DNA from: an uncultured Clostridium sp.
GTDB taxonomy: Bacteria; Bacillota; Clostridia; UBA1212; UBA1255
Assembly: GCA_900555605.1 (NCBI GenBank)
Contig: USLW01000037.1
Coordinates: 1 to 11,155 of the forward strand
Length of the DNA stretch: 11,155 nucleotides
Reading direction: 5' to 3'
Under the pieces are notes generated by a model. It was given only the letters and a program-made list of their open reading frames with translations, ran no database searches and was not told where the DNA came from. Of this stretch, positions 6,313 to 11,155 are shown one piece after another. Each line of letters opens with the position of its first letter. The first letter of the stretch is position 1. Made by a program: the position numbers and the translations under genes.

Positions 6313-7380
6313 ATGATTCAAAACCAGAAATTAGCAGCATTGTTTCAGGATCTGACAGATTCGGAGCTGATATTTCGGGAGCTGTATTTTGCAAAAAAGG
6401 ACCCGGATCAGTTGCGGCGGTATCTTGCCGCGCTGCCCCGGGAACGGCAGAATCTGGTGCGGGAATGGCTGCTGGCTGAAAAAGGTGTGATTTTGTCCGA
6501 GTTGACGGAAAATCTCGTAGAGTTTGATTTTGTGGACAATATCATTGTTACCCGTCACGCCCGCTATACGCCTGCTTTTGTCCATAAACATACATTTTTT
6601 GAGATCGTGTGCGTCCTGGAGGGAAGCTGTATCAACCGCATTGGAGATACACAGCTTTTTATGAACGACGGTGATCTGTGCATCATTCCTCCCGGTGTTT
6701 TTCACGCACTGCAGGAGACAAAAGATAGCCATATCTGCAACATTCTGATCAAGCACTATTCTTTAATGGAAACCTTCAGCAATTTTTTGCTGCAGAAAAA
6801 TGTCCTGGCAAGCTTTTTTATTCAGTCTCTATATATGAAGAACACTGGACATTATCTGTCCTTTCACACCGAGGGCGACGAAAAAATACAGTATCTGCTG
6901 GAAGCGCTGATTCTGGAAGGACTGCCTGACGCCGGAAAGAAGAAGGATGAGCAGCACAGTGCGCTGAAGGAAGCCTATCTGAATGCAATCTTCAATTATT
7001 TGGCACGCGGCCATGCCGAATCGGCCGATTATGACGGAATCGCTGTGACTGACTCCCGGCTGATTATCGAAATTCAAAAATATTTGACAAATAATCTCCA
7101 GACCGCCACGCTCCAAAGCCTGGCCGCGCATTTTAACTACTCCCCTTCTTATCTGAGCCGCCTGATTCAGCAGAGCACCGGAACAAACTTTTCAAAAATT
7201 CTGCGCAGAATCAAGATCAATAAGGCCTGCAGTCTGCTGTCCAACACGGATTTGAATGTAAACGAGATCGGAGAGCAGACCGGCTACCGCTGTCAGCGCC
7301 AATTCAATCGGGCGTTCCAGGACGTCATCCATATGACGCCCTCGGAATACCGAAAGCAGCAGCGTCTACTGCTGCTCTGA
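6313..7380 (+). CDS. AraC-family transcriptional regulator with N-terminal cupin domain
   Basis: 355 residues. The ATG at 6313 is the first ATG after an in-frame stop at 6277; only a weak GGGTGG lies upstream. Residues 1-70 form a charged, probably helical extension. A cupin-type sensing domain follows, with HKHTFFEIVCVLEG (91-104; His91, His93, Glu97) and GDLCIIPPGVFHAL (120-133). The C-terminal DNA-binding domain has two helix-turn-helix motifs: LQSLAAHFNYSPSYLSRLIQ (267-286) and NVNEIGEQTGYRCQRQFNRAF (315-335), the latter followed by MTPSEYR, the usual AraC signature. Such proteins usually activate sugar-catabolic operons when the cupin domain binds a ligand; the ligand here is unknown. 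It is divergent from the lectin-led operon, its likely target, and its last 15 bases overlap the end of the opposing B2 gene. Confidence 0.92.
   Translation: MIQNQKLAALFQDLTDSELIFRELYFAKKDPDQLRRYLAALPRERQNLVREWLLAEKGVILSELTENLVEFDFVDNIIVTRHARYTPAFVHKHTFFEIVCVLEGSCINRIGDTQLFMNDGDLCIIPPGVFHALQETKDSHICNILIKHYSLMETFSNFLLQKNVLASFFIQSLYMKNTGHYLSFHTEGDEKIQYLLEALILEGLPDAGKKKDEQHSALKEAYLNAIFNYLARGHAESADYDGIAVTDSRLIIEIQKYLTNNLQTATLQSLAAHFNYSPSYLSRLIQQSTGTNFSKILRRIKINKACSLLSNTDLNVNEIGEQTGYRCQRQFNRAFQDVIHMTPSEYRKQQRLLLL
7355..7376. other. Inverted repeat across the tail-to-tail gene overlap
   Basis: AGCAGCAG, six bases, then CTGCTGCT: a perfect 8-base inverted repeat that includes the stop of the opposing B2 gene in its loop and lies just before the regulator's stop. 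Both transcripts would fold it. No T-run of useful length follows on either strand, so it is at best a weak bidirectional terminator or an end-stabilising hairpin. The sequence also encodes the Gln- and Leu-rich protein ends. Confidence 0.4.
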
Positions 7381-9141
7381 AGACTGCCTCTCCGCATTCC
7401 CGTATTGATAGGACAGCCGCCCGAGGGGAACCGTATCCCCGGATACGTAGTAATCCATGATGTCTTCCGGATGGATCACGCTGTCCGCAACCTTAAATCG
7501 CAGCCGGAACGCATCTGCGTGCAGGCCGATTGCCGCAAACGGCACCGACAGCTGCATAACATTTGATTGACACGAATAGCGCAGCCATCCCGCGGAAACA
7601 AATCGGTACCCGCCCACAGAGCGCTCTAAAGAAGTCCTCCGGCTGTCGGCCGGACTGCGGTTGACGACATATTGAAACCCTTCCCAAGAATACGCGGCAG
7701 CATCCGCCTCACAGCCAGAGGACAGGCCGGAATCCACGCCGAGAAATAGGTTCATCCAGTTGCTCTGTCCGTCCTCATGAGCCGTAATATCCCGATCTGT
7801 CCGAATGTAAAAGTAAAGGTTCTCCCAGTCGTGGCAGACCCGCACCTCCCGGATAAAATTCTGGGGCGCCGGCTGTTTGTAATGAATTTTAGGGATATAA
7901 CCCATATGGTCTCTTTCGATCCGCTCCGTTGCAATATTGTAAAAAACGGTTTCTACCTTCTCCCATTGGGCCGGATCGCCGCAGACGTCGATGGTACGGC
8001 AGGAGGAACACGGAATTTCAGGCTGTACGCCTTTATATCTGCGGACATGCTTGATCAGCTGCAGATAATAGTTGTCATCATAGCCGCCCTTTGTCATTTC
8101 AATATCACGGGAATATTCGATGTTGAACGTATCCACCCATAACGGAAATCCCGGTTCTGCCTCGGAAAACAGCTTCAGCGCCGTCCATTCGTTCCAGCCT
8201 GTGACAAACACCATATCCGGGTCCACGGCCTCCGCGTGATTCCACTGCTCGATAAAATTGACGCATTTCGGGACATCGGCAGTACAGTTGCACCCGGTAA
8301 TACCGGAATATCCGCGGCCGCGGTTCTCCTTGCCGCACGCAAAATGCATACGTTTATAAGAAAAACTGAAAGCGCCGGCCGTATGCTGTGCAACGGATAC
8401 ATTCATAACATCCTGGTAAACGGTCTGCGGCCGGATCCAATCCATATACGGAAATGCCCTTTCATCCCGTTCTTCATTCGGCCACTGCGGCGGCCGGACA
8501 TGGTAAAATGCCGCCTGCTCTGCCGTAAGACTGTCCGGAGGCGCAATCATCAGCGGTTTTTCATAATTCCCGCGGAACCAAAGCTCCGGATACAGATTTT
8601 TGCTGTGAATATTGCGGAAAATATAATCTACCACATAATCGCTCCTGGTCTTTGTGAAAAATGTGACCTGCGGCACATGCCAGCCCGCCAGACGGTATTC
8701 CTCCAAAAGCGCCAGCAGCAGCGGCCAGACATTTTCATATACGATTCCGTTTGTATAATCCAGGGCGATAAAATCTATGCCGGCGGCAATAAAAAGTTCG
8801 ATATGCCTGCGAAGGATATACGGATCCGCCATATTATAGTAGCCAAACAGCGGTTCTGCAAAAAAATAGTTCATGTACAGCGGCGCTTCCGGCGGCCCGG
8901 GGGGATCCCACAGCGCCTTTGGATTTGTTTTCAGCAGCTGTTCAATGTCATAGACGTCCTCATGCCGTTCGCCCTGCTGGCCGACCCACGCAAAATAGAA
9001 CATTCCCACATACCTTTTTTTATGCGGACGCCTCGAAACCGCTGCCGCTTCCTGGGGCGTCAGGGTGATCTGCCGTTTGTATGCATCCTGCGCCCATGTG
9101 CCGAAGACCGTATTTTCTATTGCCTTTTGCTTTTTGTCCAT
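7366..9141 (-). CDS. GH99/WbsX-like protein without export signal, CBM9-like domain (subtype B, B2)
   Basis: 591 residues. The ATG at 9139-9141 is chosen because AGAGGG lies 8 bases upstream; the longer open frame to 9234 lies inside the upstream gene. Domains: TIM-barrel-type region (about 44-370) with YVGMFYFAW (44-52), FFAEPLFGYYN (93-103), IDFIALDYTNG (122-132), RPPQWP (216-221), AQHTAGAFSFS (251-261) and TGWNEW (314-319); then a CBM9/DOMON-like domain (about 383-580) ending in DIMDYYVSG...PLGRLSYQY. Asp128 and Glu318 are candidate catalytic residues. There is no signal peptide or membrane helix. Ten cysteines, including a CSSC pair at 378-381, support a cytosolic location. Asn in the (F/N)NEPL block of the other three is Ala here (FAEPL). 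It follows the anchored B1 gene by 14 bases and overlaps the convergent AraC-type gene at its end. Probably acts on imported glycan fragments. Confidence 0.85.
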   Translation of the reverse strand: MDKKQKAIENTVFGTWAQDAYKRQITLTPQEAAAVSRRPHKKRYVGMFYFAWVGQQGERHEDVYDIEQLLKTNPKALWDPPGPPEAPLYMNYFFAEPLFGYYNMADPYILRRHIELFIAAGIDFIALDYTNGIVYENVWPLLLALLEEYRLAGWHVPQVTFFTKTRSDYVVDYIFRNIHSKNLYPELWFRGNYEKPLMIAPPDSLTAEQAAFYHVRPPQWPNEERDERAFPYMDWIRPQTVYQDVMNVSVAQHTAGAFSFSYKRMHFACGKENRGRGYSGITGCNCTADVPKCVNFIEQWNHAEAVDPDMVFVTGWNEWTALKLFSEAEPGFPLWVDTFNIEYSRDIEMTKGGYDDNYYLQLIKHVRRYKGVQPEIPCSSCRTIDVCGDPAQWEKVETVFYNIATERIERDHMGYIPKIHYKQPAPQNFIREVRVCHDWENLYFYIRTDRDITAHEDGQSNWMNLFLGVDSGLSSGCEADAAAYSWEGFQYVVNRSPADSRRTSLERSVGGYRFVSAGWLRYSCQSNVMQLSVPFAAIGLHADAFRLRFKVADSVIHPEDIMDYYVSGDTVPLGRLSYQYGNAERQSSEQQ

Positions 9142-9149
9142 CTGCCGTT

Positions 9150-9155
9150 CCCTCT
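9150..9155 (-). promoter_or_regulatory. Ribosome binding site deciding the start of B2
   Basis: AGAGGG on the minus strand, directly after the TAG stop of B1 and 8 bases before the ATG at 9139-9141. It indicates co-translation with the upstream gene. Confidence 0.65.
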
Positions 9156-11155
9156 CTACCGCTTTTTGCCTTTGACAGCAATCAGAACCACACAGGCGGC
9201 CACAACCACAGCGCCCGCCGCAATGATGATCCACTCGCCGGCAGAAAGGCCGGAATGCTTCTGGTTCTCATTGTTCGGATCCTCCCCGTCAGGCGCCGCG
9301 GTTGCATCTGCTTCGAATTCCGCTGCGGTCTTGCCGACATACGTATATGCAAGACGCCCCATAGGGACGGCATCCCCGGACACATAGTAATCCATAATAT
9401 CTTCCGGATGTTCAATGCTGTCCGCTGCTTTAAAGCGGATTGAAAAGGCTTTGTCTTCAATTCCCACCGCACTGCGAGGAATACAGAGCTGCATAACGTT
9501 TCCCTGCACCGTACAGGAGACGCTGCAGACCTTTTCGAATTCATATTTTCCGTCTGCAGATATCTTTTCAAGAGATGTCAGGGTTTTTGATTCCGGATTT
9601 CGATTCACAATATACTGGAACGTCTCCCAGGACGGCACATCCGCGTCCGCGTTCTCAATCCCGATCAGCAGATTCATCCAGTTTTCAGCATCCGCCCTGC
9701 GCTCTGAGATCTCATTCTTCGTCTCAATCCGGAAATATAAATACTTGCTGTCATGCGTTACTTTGATATTAGTAATAAAATTTTCCGGCGCCGCCTGGGT
9801 GTAATGGTAATCCTCTGTTTTCACATACCCGTAGTGATCCCGGGCGATTTTATCCGCAGAAAGATTCAGATATGTGTTCGTCACCGCATCCCACTGCGCA
9901 TCTTCGCCGTTCAGGTTAATGGTTTTGGAGACAGGCTCCCGATAATTTTCAGAAGTCAGCGCAATGCCCTTGTATGCCCGGATATTGGAAATCAGCTGCA
10001 GATAATAGTTATCCCCGTAGCCCTCCTCTGCATACGTACCATCCGCATTGCGCACATAGGCAGGCGCCTTTGTCATTTCAATATCCCGGGAAAATTCCGT
10101 GTTGAAGGTATCAACCCACAGCGGCGTAGTGCCTGCCCAATCCGCGGCCAGCTTCAGCGCCGTCCATTCGTTCCAACTGGTGACAAAAATGATTTCCGGA
10201 TCCGCGGCAAGCGCAGTATCCCACTGCTCCTGGAAATTATCGCCGCGCATAATCGCTTCGGCATTGCCGTTAACCGGATTTTCCGAGGTATAGCCTCTCC
10301 CCCAGCTTTCCTTAATGCCGCCGCCCACGCCCTGTACGGAAAAGCTGAAGGCATCTCCCGTATGCTGTGCCACCGAAACACTCATAAGGTTGGTAAAAAG
10401 GCGCTGCGGCCGAACCTTTTCCACATATGGCCAGCCGGTGGGCTCATACTCTGCTTCCGGCCACTGCGGCGGTCGGATTGCAAAGAATTCCCGCATCTGC
10501 TCCGACAGTTCCTCTTCCCAAGCGATGATCATCGGCTTTTCTCCGCTCCCCCGAAACCACAGGCTGTCATATTTCTCCTTTCGATAGGCGCCTTTGTAAA
10601 GCTGCCCTACAACATCCCCTGATCTGGTATTAGTAAAAAACATCAGCTTGGGAACATTCCAGCCCGCCGTCTGATAAGCAAGATAAATGTCCAGCATGTT
10701 CGCCAGCACTTCGCCGTAATAAATTCCGTTTGTGAAATCAAGTGCGATAAAATCAACCCCGGCAGCAATAAACATTTCCAGATGCTTTCGGATAATATAC
10801 GGATCCTGGCTGTTGTAATAGCCGTACAGCGGTTCATTGAAAAAATAGTTATATCCCACAGGCGCTGCGGCATTATCCTCCGCAATACTGAAAAGCGCAT
10901 CCCGGTCCGTCCGCAGAAGCTTTGTGATATCGTACACTTCAGTCTGCGGCTCGCCCTGCTGTCCCATCCAGGTAAAATAAAACAAGCCTACATATCTATC
11001 TGTCCGATATCCGGCAACATCCGGCAGTTCCCTGCCCAATGCATCCGTAGCCGTAATATGGCTTAATGTATAATCAACGGCACTCAGGTCTGATTGTGCC
11101 TGAACCCGATATCCGGCCAGGATACCGGTCATCAAAGCAGCGGCTGCCAATACAG
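9156..11155 (-). CDS. Exported, membrane-anchored GH99/WbsX-like protein with CBM9-like domain (subtype B, B1; N-terminus cut)
   Basis: The frame is open to the window edge, which cuts into the signal peptide: VLAAAALMTGILAGYRVQAQ is visible but the basic n-region is missing, so the true start lies outside. Numbering from the TTG codon at 11148-11150 gives 664 residues: TDALGRELPDVAGY (35-48), YVGLFYFTW (53-61), YFFNEPLYGYYN (102-113), VDFIALDFTNG (132-142), RPPQWP (226-231), AQHTGDAFSFS (261-271) and TSWNEW (324-329), where the other three paralogues have Gly for Ser. Asp138 and Glu328 are candidate catalytic acids. The CBM9/DOMON-like domain is at about 408-605, followed by an acidic linker rich in Asn and Asp, a membrane helix (about 640-658) and tail KGKKR. 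It lacks an LPXTG motif. Likely a surface enzyme that pairs with the soluble B2 encoded 14 bases downstream. Substrate unknown. Confidence 0.85.
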   Translation of the reverse strand, partial: VLAAAALMTGILAGYRVQAQSDLSAVDYTLSHITATDALGRELPDVAGYRTDRYVGLFYFTWMGQQGEPQTEVYDITKLLRTDRDALFSIAEDNAAAPVGYNYFFNEPLYGYYNSQDPYIIRKHLEMFIAAGVDFIALDFTNGIYYGEVLANMLDIYLAYQTAGWNVPKLMFFTNTRSGDVVGQLYKGAYRKEKYDSLWFRGSGEKPMIIAWEEELSEQMREFFAIRPPQWPEAEYEPTGWPYVEKVRPQRLFTNLMSVSVAQHTGDAFSFSVQGVGGGIKESWGRGYTSENPVNGNAEAIMRGDNFQEQWDTALAADPEIIFVTSWNEWTALKLAADWAGTTPLWVDTFNTEFSRDIEMTKAPAYVRNADGTYAEEGYGDNYYLQLISNIRAYKGIALTSENYREPVSKTINLNGEDAQWDAVTNTYLNLSADKIARDHYGYVKTEDYHYTQAAPENFITNIKVTHDSKYLYFRIETKNEISERRADAENWMNLLIGIENADADVPSWETFQYIVNRNPESKTLTSLEKISADGKYEFEKVCSVSCTVQGNVMQLCIPRSAVGIEDKAFSIRFKAADSIEHPEDIMDYYVSGDAVPMGRLAYTYVGKTAAEFEADATAAPDGEDPNNENQKHSGLSAGEWIIIAAGAVVVAACVVLIAVKGKKR

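Noticed and set aside
8236..9387. Long plus-strand open frame of 383 codons
   Set aside because: Antisense to B2 and the end of B1. The translation is rich in Arg, Cys and His with no family features.
11148..11150. TTG as the true start of B1
   Set aside because: The frame is open to the window edge and the visible signal peptide lacks its basic n-region, so the start lies beyond the window.
482..11155. Recent duplication or gene conversion among the four paralogues
   Set aside because: Even the closest blocks of A1 and A2 differ at many synonymous positions, and the short shared DNA stretches (for example over RPPQWP) follow protein conservation.
1..11155. tRNA, rRNA, CRISPR array, insertion sequence or phage genes
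   Set aside because: None seen on either strand. There is no transposase-like frame and there are no regularly spaced short repeats, and the window is almost fully occupied by the seven genes.

Overview
The window looks like part of a carbohydrate-utilisation locus from a Gram-positive, anaerobic gut-type bacterium of the Firmicutes (Clostridia; Lachnospiraceae or Oscillospiraceae would fit). Three things point there: strong AGGAGG-type ribosome binding sites, a sortase-type C-terminal signal (IPVTGD, hydrophobic helix, RKRRR), and surface enzymes anchored by one C-terminal helix with a basic tail. Base composition is moderate, slightly GC-rich by eye. Nearly all of the window is coding. The only gap over 100 bases is the 215-base divergent promoter region at 6098-6312.

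Layout, in the direction of transcription of the minus strand. At the right edge lies a two-gene group: an exported, membrane-anchored GH99/WbsX-like protein (9156 to beyond 11155, called B1 here), then a paralogue with no export signal (7366-9141, B2). Next comes an AraC-family regulator on the plus strand (6313-7380). It overlaps the end of B2 tail-to-tail by 15 bases and is divergent from the second minus-strand group. That group starts with a secreted protein of three lectin-like repeats and a sorting signal (4376-6097). It continues with a GH99/WbsX-like protein without export signal (2541-4316, A2), an exported and anchored paralogue (482-2551, A1), and the start of a GH78-like alpha-L-rhamnosidase (1-485, cut by the window edge). 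The last three genes overlap by 11 and 4 bases, so they are almost certainly one translationally coupled operon.

The striking feature is four paralogous GH99/WbsX-like proteins in 11 kb, in two sequence subtypes (A and B). Each subtype has one surface-anchored and one apparently cytosolic member. All four share a TIM-barrel-type region with a (G/S)WNEW motif and a C-terminal CBM9/DOMON-like domain. My reading is a Gram-positive glycan-degradation system. A wall-linked lectin would capture a polymer, anchored enzymes would cut it outside, and cytosolic paralogues plus a rhamnosidase would finish imported pieces. The AraC-type protein would act as the sugar-responsive switch. No transporter is visible, so import would be encoded outside the window. 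The substrate is unknown; the adjacent GH78-like gene hints at a rhamnose-containing glycan. Family assignments rest on motif recognition by eye, without database searches.
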